This document shows, in pieces, positions 25,419 to 32,476 of a stretch of DNA of 33,978 bases. How positions within the stretch are numbered: position 1 is the first letter of the stretch; every line of letters begins with the position of its first letter. Made by a program: the position numbers and the translations under genes. Under the pieces are notes generated by a model that was given only the letters and a program-made list of their open reading frames with translations, did not search any database and had not been told where the DNA came from. The stretch is from Fen-1273 sp035516035 (GTDB lineage Bacteria; Bacteroidota; Ignavibacteria; UBA10030; UBA6906). The stretch covers positions 1 through 33,978 of the forward strand of contig DATJAS010000105.1 of assembly GCA_035516035.1 (NCBI GenBank), written 5' to 3'.

Positions 25419-26459
25419 ATGTCCCGAACGCCGCTGGTCACCGTCATCATGCCTGTCCGCAACGAGGGGGAAATCATCCGCGAGAGCCTGGGGGCGGTCC
25501 TCGCGCAGGACTACCCCCGGGAGAAGACGGAGATCATCGTCGTCGACGGGATGTCGACGGATGGCACGCGCGCCGTCGTCGCCGGCCTCCAATCGGGGGA
25601 TCCCCGCATCACGCTCATTGACAATCCGCGGAAGATCGTGCCCAGCGCAATGAACCTGGGCTTCGCCCGCGCGCGCGGCGAGATCATCGTGCGCGTCGAC
25701 GGCCACTGCAGGATTGCCCCGGACTACGTCCGGCGCTGCGTTGACCATCTCCTTGCCGGCCGCGTCGACGGCGTCGGGGGTCCAGTCCGGACGATCGGTG
25801 AGACCGGCGTCGCGCGCACCATCGCGCTTGCGATGAGCTCCCCGTTCGGCGTGGGGGGCTCGGCGTTCCGCACCGTGAACGACCGGACGATGCTTGCCGA
25901 CACGGTGCCGTTCCCCGCGTACACGCGGTCGATCATGGAGCGGGCCGGGCCGTACGACGAGGAGCAGGTGCGCAACCAGGACGACGAGTACAACTACCGC
26001 CTGCGGAAGCTCGGGGCGAAGATCCTGCTCGCCGCCGACGTCAGATCTGACTACTACAGCAGGAGCTCGATCAGGTCACTCTGGAGGCAGTATTACCAGT
26101 ACGGCTACTGGAAAGTCCGCGTGCTCCAGAAACACCCCCGCCAGATGAAGCTGCGGCAGTTCGTCCCCGCGTCGTTCGTCGCGGCGCTCCTGGCGGCGGC
26201 CGTGAGCGTCCCGTTCGCCGCCCAGGGAGCGGCGGCGCTGGCCGCAGTCGCGGGAGCGTACTGCGCCGCCGCGATCGCGGCGGCGGTGCTGACGGCGCGC
26301 AGGGAGAAGATGTCGATGGCGCCGCTGCTCGCGCTCGCCTTCGCGACGCTCCACCTGTCGTACGGGCTCGGGTTTCTCGTCGGCATGATCGCGTTTGCAC
26401 GCATGTGGGGGCACTCCCGTCCCCCGCACACCATTTCACAACTGTCCGGAACACCATGA
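25419..26459 (+). CDS. membrane glycosyltransferase family 2 (ExoA-like)
   Basis: A 346-residue GT2 enzyme with a C-terminal membrane anchor. The GT-A part has TVIMPVRNEGEIIRESL, IIVVDGMSTDGT, IIVRVDGHCRI (metal site), and NQDDEYNYRLRKLG (ED motif). Two or three hydrophobic segments follow (about residues 250-275, 280-295 and 300-330). This layout matches ExoA-type transferases of succinoglycan-like pathways, which extend lipid-linked repeat units at the inner membrane. It starts six bases after the deacetylase stop and ends with an ATGA overlap into the aminotransferase gene. The donor sugar is not deducible. Confidence 0.91.
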   Translation: MSRTPLVTVIMPVRNEGEIIRESLGAVLAQDYPREKTEIIVVDGMSTDGTRAVVAGLQSGDPRITLIDNPRKIVPSAMNLGFARARGEIIVRVDGHCRIAPDYVRRCVDHLLAGRVDGVGGPVRTIGETGVARTIALAMSSPFGVGGSAFRTVNDRTMLADTVPFPAYTRSIMERAGPYDEEQVRNQDDEYNYRLRKLGAKILLAADVRSDYYSRSSIRSLWRQYYQYGYWKVRVLQKHPRQMKLRQFVPASFVAALLAAAVSVPFAAQGAAALAAVAGAYCAAAIAAAVLTARREKMSMAPLLALAFATLHLSYGLGFLVGMIAFARMWGHSRPPHTISQLSGTP

Positions 26460-27616
26460 GAGAGCAATTCCTTCCGTTTGCGCTTCCCGACCTGGACGAA
26501 ACGGAGTATGCCGAAATCCGCGAGGCGCTCGCCTCGGGCTGGGTGACCACGGGGCCGAAAACCCGGCTCTTCGAATCGCAGTTCGCTGCGGCCGTCGGGG
26601 CGAAGCACGCCATCGCGGTGAACTCGTGCACCGCGGCCATGCACCTGGCGCTGGAGGCGATCGGCCTCGGCAGGGGAGACGAAGTCATTACCACCCCCTA
26701 CACGTTCGCGGCCACGGCGGAGGTGATCCGCTACTTCGACGCCCGGCCCGTCCTGGTCGACGTCGAGCGCCGGTACCTGAACATCGACCCCGCGCTCGTC
26801 GAGGCCGCGGTCACACCCCGCACGAAGGCCATCATGCCCGTGCACATCGCCGGCGTCGCGGCCGATCTCGATCCCCTCCACGCCATCGCCGCGCGCCACG
26901 GCCTGCGCGTGATCGAAGACGCGGCCCACGCGTTTCCCACGACCTGCGGCGGGAGGATGGTGGGGGGACTGAGCGATTGCACCTGTTTCAGCTTCTACGC
27001 GACAAAGACGATCACGACGGGCGAAGGGGGGATGATCACGACCGGCGACGACGCCCTCGCGGAGCGGTGCAGGATCATGGCCCTGCACGGTATCAGCAAG
27101 GACGCCTGGAAGCGCTACACCGCCGAGGGGTCGTGGTACTATGAGATCATCGCCCCCGGCTTCAAGTACAACATGACGGACGTCGCCGCGGCGATGGGGA
27201 TCGCCCAGCTCAGGAAGTACCGTGCGATGCACGAGCGGCGCTCGGCGATCGCCCGCGCCTACACGGAGGCGTTCAGCCGCGTGCCGGAGCTGCAGGCCCC
27301 GTCGGAGCGCCCCGGCGAGCGGCACGCCTGGCACCTCTACATGCTCCGGCTGAACCTCGACCGGCTCCGGATCGACAGGGCCGCGTTCGTCGAGGAGCTG
27401 AAGAAGAAGAACATCGGGACGAGCGTCCATTTCATCCCGCTCCATGTCCACCCGTACTACCGGGAGACGTTTGGCTACACCCCGGCGGATCTCCCGGTGG
27501 CGTACGGCGAGTATCTCCGGGAGATCTCGCTCCCGATATTCTCGAAAATGAGCGACGGCGACGTCCGGAGCGTGATCGGGGCCGTCACGGAGATCGCAGG
27601 CGCCAACCGCCGCTAG
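26456..27616 (+). CDS. DegT/DnrJ/EryC1-type sugar aminotransferase
   Basis: A 386-residue PLP-dependent aminotransferase that converts an NDP-4-keto (or 3-keto) sugar to an amino sugar, usually with glutamate as donor. The PLP lysine is K184 in FYATKTITTGEGG. Other family marks are LASGWVTTGP, NSCTAAMHLAL, TTPYTFAATAEVIRY, VIEDAAHAF, and the C-terminal TSVHFIPLHVHPYYRE. Its ketosugar could come from the WbpM-like dehydratase at 29327 or RmlB at 32477. The start ATG 26456 overlaps the GT2 stop (ATGA); the in-frame region to its left is shadow sequence. A 42-base gap separates it from the next gene. Confidence 0.95.
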   Translation: MREQFLPFALPDLDETEYAEIREALASGWVTTGPKTRLFESQFAAAVGAKHAIAVNSCTAAMHLALEAIGLGRGDEVITTPYTFAATAEVIRYFDARPVLVDVERRYLNIDPALVEAAVTPRTKAIMPVHIAGVAADLDPLHAIAARHGLRVIEDAAHAFPTTCGGRMVGGLSDCTCFSFYATKTITTGEGGMITTGDDALAERCRIMALHGISKDAWKRYTAEGSWYYEIIAPGFKYNMTDVAAAMGIAQLRKYRAMHERRSAIARAYTEAFSRVPELQAPSERPGERHAWHLYMLRLNLDRLRIDRAAFVEELKKKNIGTSVHFIPLHVHPYYRETFGYTPADLPVAYGEYLREISLPIFSKMSDGDVRSVIGAVTEIAGANRR

Positions 27617-27658
27617 CGAGGCGGATGCACACTCTATCAACAATCGCAGGAACATCGC

Positions 27659-28618
27659 ATGCATGCACTTGTCTCAGGAGGAGCAGGGTTCATCGGTTCG
27701 AACCTGGTGGAAGCGCTGGTGAGGGGCGGGCACCGGGTCAGCGTGCTCGATAACCTCTCGACCGGCAAGCGGGAAAACCTGGCAACGCTCGGCGCTCAGG
27801 TGGACGTGATCGAAGGGGACATCAGGCACTACCACACGGTGTGGGAGGCGCTCCAGGGAATCGAGGTCGTCTTCCACCAGGCCGCGCTCCCGTCCGTCCC
27901 GCGGTCCGTGCGCGATCCCCTCACCTCCAATGCCGTCAACGTGGACGGGACGCTGAACATTCTCTACGCGGCGAAAGATGCCGGGGTGAAACGCGTTGTC
28001 TATGCGTCGTCCTCCTCCGTCTACGGGGACACACCCGAACTTCCCAAGCACGAGGGGATGCGCCCGAACCCCCAGTCGCCCTACGCCGTCTCGAAGCTCG
28101 CGGCGGAGCAGTACTGCGGCGTCTTCACGCGCCTGTACGGCCTGGAGACTGTCGCGCTCAGGTATTTCAACGTGTTCGGGCCCCGGCAGGACCCGTCGTC
28201 GCAGTACTCCGCCGTGATTCCAAAATTCATCAGGGCGATACTGGCCGGGGAGCGGCCCGTGATCTACGGGGACGGCGAGCAGACGAGGGACTTCACGTTC
28301 GTGGCGAACGTCGTGGACGCGAACCTGCGTGCCGCCTCCGCGACCGGGGCCCGGGGCGTGGCGATGAACTGCGCGTGCCACGACCGTGTCTCGCTCAACC
28401 AGCTCGTCGCCGAGATCAACGCTATTCTGGGGACATCCGTCCAGCCGACGTACGCCGAGCCCAGGCCCGGGGACATCAAGCATTCATTCGCGGCCATCGA
28501 TCTTGCGCAGAAGGAGATCGGTTACGCCCCCTCTGTCCCGTTCCGGGAGGGGCTGCAGAAGACAGTTGCCTGGTACCGCGAGAAGCTTTCGGGCACGGCG
28601 GCACATGTAACTCGTTAG
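27659..28618 (+). CDS. SDR-family nucleotide-sugar 4-epimerase (WbpP/GalE-like)
   Basis: A 319-residue extended SDR enzyme. It has GGAGFIGSN near residue 7, HQAALPSVPRSVRDPLTSN (the pattern of WbpP-type UDP-GlcNAc/GlcNAcA 4-epimerases), SSSSVYG, catalytic Y142/K146 (YAVSK), RYFNVFGPRQDPSSQYS and GDGEQTRDFTFV. It most likely interconverts gluco and galacto forms of an N-acetylated UDP-sugar. CAGGAAC just before ATG 27659 is a modest ribosome site. It ends 67 bases before the phosphoglycosyl transferase, and such an epimerase often supplies that enzyme's substrate. Confidence 0.92.
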   Translation: MHALVSGGAGFIGSNLVEALVRGGHRVSVLDNLSTGKRENLATLGAQVDVIEGDIRHYHTVWEALQGIEVVFHQAALPSVPRSVRDPLTSNAVNVDGTLNILYAAKDAGVKRVVYASSSSVYGDTPELPKHEGMRPNPQSPYAVSKLAAEQYCGVFTRLYGLETVALRYFNVFGPRQDPSSQYSAVIPKFIRAILAGERPVIYGDGEQTRDFTFVANVVDANLRAASATGARGVAMNCACHDRVSLNQLVAEINAILGTSVQPTYAEPRPGDIKHSFAAIDLAQKEIGYAPSVPFREGLQKTVAWYREKLSGTAAHVTR

Positions 28619-28648
28619 GGGTCAACACGTTGGCAGATGCGCCGGGGG

Positions 28649-28664
28649 GTGCGATGCATCACAC
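28649..28664. promoter_or_regulatory. near-perfect palindrome upstream of the phosphoglycosyl transferase
   Basis: In the 67-base gap 28619-28685 an inverted repeat reads GTG-C-GATGCATC-A-CAC: a perfect 8-base core with one mismatched pair, flanked by three more matching pairs. It could be an operator half-site pair or a small hairpin. No clear -35/-10 pair is visible in the gap. AGGA at 28675-28678 is the likely ribosome site for the next gene. Confidence 0.25.
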
Positions 28665-28685
28665 TCTTTCTCGCAGGATTTTTCG

Positions 28686-29327
28686 ATGTTGAACCACATT
28701 TCAGGGACAACCAGCACAGGCCAGCCTCGGTTATCAGACGCATTTTCGCAACGGGTACTTGATATTCTGTGTTCCGGCGCGGGACTGATCCTCCTGTCGC
28801 CGCTTTTTCTTCTCGTGGGGGCGATCGTGAAGCTGCAGGACGGGGGTCCCGTATTCTACAGCTCGCAGCGGGTGGGGAGGGGAGGAAGACTCTTTAGTAT
28901 TTACAAGTTCCGGAGCATGGTCCAGGGGGCGGACCGGATGGGGGGAGGGCTCACCGTGAGAGGCGACGCCCGCGTGACGCGCGCGGGGAGATTGCTGCGC
29001 GCGTACAAAATCGACGAACTTCCCCAGCTCATCAATGTATTTAAGGGGGAGATGAGCCTGGTGGGAGCACGGCCCGAAAACCCCGGGTACGTCGAGCACT
29101 ACACTCCGGAACAGCGGGAGATACTGCAGTACAGGCCGGGGATCACGAGTCCAGCGTCTCTCCGTTACCGGAAAGAAGAGGAGATGCTGGGCGGGGGGGA
29201 CACCGATGCGCTCTACCTGGGGAAGATACTGCCGGAGAAGCTCGCTATCGACCTGGCGTATCTCAGGAGCCGCACAGTGGTGTCGGATGTGATCATCGTA
29301 TTACGAACGATCGGGGGAATCGGATAA
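28686..29327 (+). CDS. initiating undecaprenyl-phosphate phosphoglycosyl transferase (small monotopic type)
   Basis: A 213-residue bacterial sugar transferase that moves a sugar 1-phosphate from an NDP-sugar to undecaprenyl phosphate, the first membrane step of repeat-unit assembly. After a short polar N-terminus comes one hydrophobic segment (LDILCSGAGLILLSPLFLLV), then YKFRSM and the catalytic Asp-Glu dyad D110/E111 (KIDELPQLINVFKG), then MSLVGARPE and YRPGITSPASLRYR. The length matches the PglC-like small class rather than WbaP/WcaJ, which carry extra N-terminal membrane segments. Its last base is shared with the next ATG (TAATG). Together with the WbpM-like partner it suggests a first sugar such as a 6-deoxy-4-keto/amino-HexNAc derivative, by analogy with PglC/PglF. 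Confidence 0.94.
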   Translation: MLNHISGTTSTGQPRLSDAFSQRVLDILCSGAGLILLSPLFLLVGAIVKLQDGGPVFYSSQRVGRGGRLFSIYKFRSMVQGADRMGGGLTVRGDARVTRAGRLLRAYKIDELPQLINVFKGEMSLVGARPENPGYVEHYTPEQREILQYRPGITSPASLRYRKEEEMLGGGDTDALYLGKILPEKLAIDLAYLRSRTVVSDVIIVLRTIGGIG

Positions 29328-31339
29328 TGAAAAAGCGTTTGGAGATGCTTTCCAGGCTCAGGAATCGCGACCTGCTCATGGTCGACATCCTGCTGGTCTC
29401 GCTCGCGCCCTGGATCTCCTTTTACGTCAGGACGGAGAGTCTTCACGAGCTTCGGTTGTATACCAACCCGCTGGCCACGTTCATGGTGCTGGACGGGTTG
29501 TGCAAGCTGCTGATCTTCTATGTCACCGGCCTCTACGCGCAGTACTGGCGCTACGCGAGCGTGCAGGAGCTGGCCACGCTGCTGCGGGCGACGATCCTGG
29601 CGGCGGTGGTGGAGGTCGTCCTCTTCTTCGTCGTCTTTACGCCGATCGGCATCATTCCGTACGGGTTCCCGCGGTCCCTCCCCGTCCTGGACGGGCTGTT
29701 TTCCATGCTCTTCGTGGGGGCCGTGCGTTTCAGCGTCCGCCTGGTGCAGTCGTGGCAGTCCCGCTCCGAGGAAGGGGCATCGATGAAGCCCACGCTCATC
29801 GTGGGCGCCGGCGTCGCGGGGGCCATGATCGTCAAAGAGCTCCAGGTGAACAGGCATCTCGGGCTTCTCCCGGTCGGGTACGTCGACGACAACCTGGAGA
29901 AGGTGGGGAAGAACATCCACGGCGTCCCCGTGCTGGGGACGCTGAAGGATTTCCCCAGGCTCCTGAAGACGCACCACGCGTCGCAGGTGATCATCGCCAT
30001 GCCGACCGCCTCCGGCAAGAAGATCCGCGAGGTGGTGCAGGTCTGCAAGGAGCGGGGCGTCACGAGCAAGATCGTGCCTGCCCTCTTCGAGATCCTCCGC
30101 GGGACGGCGCGCGTCGACCAGTTCAGGAACATACAGCTTGAGGACCTCCTCCGCCGCGGCCCGGTCAAGACCGACACCAAGAGCGTCGTGGCGCTGCTCC
30201 ACGGGACGCGCGTGATGGTGACCGGCGCGGGCGGGTCGATCGGCTCGGAAATTTGCCGGCAGGTGAAGGAATTCGGCCCGACGGAGCTCATCCTCCTCGG
30301 TCACGGTGAAAACTCGATCTTCCGGATTGCCAACGAGCTCATGGAGCACCCCAAGAAGGGGCTCACGGTGCGCACGGTGATCGCCGACATCCGCGACAAG
30401 GACCGGATGAACGCCGTCTTCGAGCAGTGCAGGCCGACGGTGATATTCCACGCCGCGGCGCACAAGCACGTCCCCCTCATGGAGGTGAACGTCTCGGAAG
30501 CGGTGACGAACAATGTGCTGGGAACGCGGAACCTGGTCGAGCTGTCCGAGAAGCACGGCGTGGAGCGGTTCGTGATGATCTCGAGCGACAAGGCGGTTAA
30601 CCCGACCAGCGTCATGGGCGTCTCCAAGAGGATCGCCGAGCTGATCGTCCAGGAAGCGGCCCGCCGGATCGGGAAGACGTTCGTGACCGTACGGTTCGGC
30701 AACGTGCTCGGGAGCAGCGGCAGCGTCGTGCCGGTGTTCAAGCGGCAGATCGAGATGGGCGGGCCCGTCACCGTCACGCACCCCGAGGTGAAGCGTTTCT
30801 TCATGACCATCCCGGAGGCGGTCCAGCTCGTGCTCCAGGCGGCGACCATGGGGACGGGGGGCGAGACGTTCGTGCTCGACATGGGGGAGCAGATACCGGT
30901 GGTCGAGCTGGCCCGCGACATGATCCGTCTGAACGGGCTGGAGGAAGGGCGCGACATCGACATCGTGTTCACCGGGCTCCGCCCCGGCGAGAAGATGTAC
31001 GAGGAGCTGTTCTACGAAGGGGCCCGGATCGAGCGGACGACGCACGAGAAAATCCTCGTGCAGTTCGGCAGCCTGGACCGGGACGTGGCCGTGCCGATGG
31101 CCGACGGGCAGGTCCAGATCCACCAGCACGTCGTCAGCGGGATGCCGGGCTACGAGGATCCCCTGGCCATGGATATCGACACGCTGATTGAGGCGGCGCA
31201 CCAGGGATCGGAGAGCATCGTGCTCCGGCTCTTCGGCAAGCTCGTGCCGCAATTCCGGATGCCCGATCATGCGGCCGACGCCGAGGCGGCGATCGCCCGT
31301 GTGGCCACCGGGGGCGTGGCGGAACGCGTAAAACTCTAG
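29327..31339 (+). CDS. membrane NDP-sugar 4,6-dehydratase (WbpM/PglF/CapD-like)
   Basis: A 670-residue membrane dehydratase that probably converts UDP-GlcNAc to the 4-keto-6-deoxy sugar. Four hydrophobic segments occupy roughly residues 15-140, a nucleotide-binding-like middle domain follows (LIVGAGVAGAMIVKEL near 163), then the catalytic SDR domain with GAGGSIGSE near residue 300 and SSDKAVNPTSVMGVSK at 419-434. The catalytic tyrosine position holds M430 with K434 four residues on, as in WbpM and PglF, which use Asp421/Lys422-type chemistry. AAHKHVPLME is another family signature. The ATG shares a base with the previous stop. The last 60 residues (after DRDVAVPM) are a variable tail. It is the last gene of the dense array before a 157-base spacer. 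Confidence 0.95.
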   Translation: MKKRLEMLSRLRNRDLLMVDILLVSLAPWISFYVRTESLHELRLYTNPLATFMVLDGLCKLLIFYVTGLYAQYWRYASVQELATLLRATILAAVVEVVLFFVVFTPIGIIPYGFPRSLPVLDGLFSMLFVGAVRFSVRLVQSWQSRSEEGASMKPTLIVGAGVAGAMIVKELQVNRHLGLLPVGYVDDNLEKVGKNIHGVPVLGTLKDFPRLLKTHHASQVIIAMPTASGKKIREVVQVCKERGVTSKIVPALFEILRGTARVDQFRNIQLEDLLRRGPVKTDTKSVVALLHGTRVMVTGAGGSIGSEICRQVKEFGPTELILLGHGENSIFRIANELMEHPKKGLTVRTVIADIRDKDRMNAVFEQCRPTVIFHAAAHKHVPLMEVNVSEAVTNNVLGTRNLVELSEKHGVERFVMISSDKAVNPTSVMGVSKRIAELIVQEAARRIGKTFVTVRFGNVLGSSGSVVPVFKRQIEMGGPVTVTHPEVKRFFMTIPEAVQLVLQAATMGTGGETFVLDMGEQIPVVELARDMIRLNGLEEGRDIDIVFTGLRPGEKMYEELFYEGARIERTTHEKILVQFGSLDRDVAVPMADGQVQIHQHVVSGMPGYEDPLAMDIDTLIEAAHQGSESIVLRLFGKLVPQFRMPDHAADAEAAIARVATGGVAERVKL

Positions 31340-31345
31340 ATTCTT

Positions 31346-31447
31346 TGTCATTGCGAGGGGCGCCGCAGGCCAACGGTGGCGCCGTAGGCGCCTACGCCCC
31401 GAAGTCCGCTCTTTGGACCACGCCGCTCTCTGGCGTGGCAATCTGCC
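31346..31447. repeat. REP-like dispersed intergenic element with internal palindromes
   Basis: The spacer 31340-31496 opens with TGTCATTGCGAGG and closes with GGCGTGGCAATCTGCC, the end sequences of a hairpin repeat seen between genes in many bacterial genomes (GTCATTGCGAG...CGTGGCAATCT). Inside are a 14-base perfect palindrome (CGTAGGCGCCTACG, 31383-31396) and a stem CCACGCC/GGCGTGG (31418-31424 with 31432-31438, 7-base loop). No second copy is visible in this window, so the call rests on remembered resemblance. Confidence 0.5.
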
Positions 31448-31461
31448 GGATTTTCCCTCCC

Positions 31462-31492
31462 TTGCAATTCACCCCCCTTGCCCGTATCTTTG
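31462..31492 (+). promoter_or_regulatory. promoter of the receiver gene, TTG-N20-TAnnTTTG
   Basis: TATCTTTG at 31485-31492 matches TAnnTTTG, the -7 element of Bacteroidota-type primary sigma factors, with a TTG at 31462-31464 twenty bases upstream. Read as a classical promoter it is TTGCAA-17-TATCTT. Either reading puts the transcript start within a few bases of the ATG at 31497. No Shine-Dalgarno sequence lies between. Confidence 0.5.
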
Positions 31493-31496
31493 CATT

Positions 31497-31856
31497 ATGT
31501 TGAAAGTCCTCGTGATCGATGACGACGAGATGGTCCTCGCGCTCGTCCAGAAGATACTCACGATGGAGGGGTTCGAGGCACTGACGACGGCGGACGGGCC
31601 GCAGGGGCTCACGATTTACAAGGAGCGCCGGCCCGACATGGTCCTGCTCGACCTGGCCCTCCCGGGGATGAACGGCCTGGAGGTGCTCCGGAGGATCCGC
31701 CAGCTTGACCCTGAAGCCCGGGTCATCGTGGTGACGGGCTCCGGGTCGAATGAATCGGCAGAGGTGGCTCTGAGGTACGGCGCGTACGATTTTGTCAGGA
31801 AACCGGTCGATTACGCTGATTTTGTCAGGAGAATCAAGGCCGCCCTCCCCACCTGA
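31497..31856 (+). CDS. stand-alone response regulator receiver (CheY-like)
   Basis: A 119-residue protein consisting of one receiver domain and no output domain. The acidic pocket is VIDDDE at 6-11, the phospho-acceptor is D52 (LLDLALPGMNG), the signalling threonine sits in VIVVTGS, and K102 is in RKPVD. ATG 31497 is forced: the acidic pocket begins only six residues later and the upstream frame runs into the repeat element. There is no ribosome binding site before it. No histidine kinase is present in the window, so its partner is elsewhere. It separates the dehydratase gene from the RmlC-like/RmlB/exporter genes. It may act as a phosphorelay shuttle or regulate export by protein contact; both are inference. 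Confidence 0.93.
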   Translation: MLKVLVIDDDEMVLALVQKILTMEGFEALTTADGPQGLTIYKERRPDMVLLDLALPGMNGLEVLRRIRQLDPEARVIVVTGSGSNESAEVALRYGAYDFVRKPVDYADFVRRIKAALPT

Positions 31857-31933
31857 CCGGAAAGGACGAATACCCTCCCCTCTTGTTACACTGGTTTCCC
31901 TCCGCGCCCGATGGCGCCGCACGAATTCCAGCT

Positions 31934-31965
31934 CGCCGGTCAGTGATGCTCCGCGCCGGTGAGTG
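31934..31965. promoter_or_regulatory. direct repeat, 12 bases with 20-base period, upstream of the RmlC-like gene
   Basis: The 143-base gap 31857-31999 holds two copies of CGCCGGTSAGTG (31934-31945 with C, 31954-31965 with G at the variable base). The 20-base spacing is about two helical turns, as in many activator or repressor sites. The first copy also forms an 8-base inverted match with CTGACCGG at 31853-31860. No convincing -35/-10 pair was found nearby. Confidence 0.3.
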
Positions 31966-31999
31966 CCCTGACGCGTACACAGATCTATCAAGGTGAACT

Positions 32000-32473
32000 A
32001 TGTTCACGAACGGGACAATCCATGACGTCGTGGTGCGCACGCTCGCAAAGCATATCGACGACCGCGGGTGGCTTGCCGAGCTGTTCCGGCAGGACGAGGT
32101 GGCGGCGGAGTTTATCCCCGTCATGGGCTACGTCTCGATGACCGCAGCCGGAGTGACGCGCGGGCCGCACGAGCACGCCGACCAGGCCGACTGCTTCGCG
32201 TTCCTGGGTCCCTCGAATTTCAAGATCTGGCTCTGGGACAACCGGAAGGCGTCTCCGACGTTCATGACACGGCAGATCGTGTACGCGGGGGAGGACGCGC
32301 CCCGCTCGGTGATCATCCCGCGGGGGGTCGTGCACGCCTACACGAACATCGGCGCTCAGAAGGGCATGGTGCTCAACTTCCCGAACAGGCTCTACGCCGG
32401 GGACGGGAAGAAGAGCCCGGTGGACGAGATCCGGCACGAGAGCGACCCGAAGTCTCTATTCCGCCTGGAGTGA
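32000..32473 (+). CDS. RmlC-like cupin (dTDP-4-keto-6-deoxysugar epimerase/isomerase family)
   Basis: A 157-residue single-domain cupin resembling dTDP-4-dehydrorhamnose 3,5-epimerase. Matching segments are IDDRGWLAELF, GVTRGPHEHADQADCF (the RGLHYQ region with its catalytic histidine kept), and RSVIIPRGVVHAYTN. The usual catalytic tyrosine position (FLYK in RmlC) aligns with asparagine in MVLNFPN, and the protein is about 20-25 residues shorter than RmlC. It may therefore epimerise at one carbon only, isomerise the keto group, or do something else. ATG 32000 has AAGGTG at 31988-31993. It precedes rmlB by three bases, which supports a dTDP-sugar role. I avoid the symbol rmlC because of the missing tyrosine. 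Confidence 0.82.
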   Translation: MFTNGTIHDVVVRTLAKHIDDRGWLAELFRQDEVAAEFIPVMGYVSMTAAGVTRGPHEHADQADCFAFLGPSNFKIWLWDNRKASPTFMTRQIVYAGEDAPRSVIIPRGVVHAYTNIGAQKGMVLNFPNRLYAGDGKKSPVDEIRHESDPKSLFRLE

Positions 32474-32476
32474 TTG

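Noticed and set aside
29213..31441. Long minus-strand frame opposite the membrane dehydratase
   Set aside because: Low-complexity His/Asp/Arg-rich translation with no domain; it is a mirror of the real gene's codon bias.
31418..31460. Hairpin CCACGCC/GGCGTGG as a rho-independent terminator
   Set aside because: The stem is strong, but the only T run (TTTT) is more than ten bases beyond it; the hairpin fits the repeat element better.
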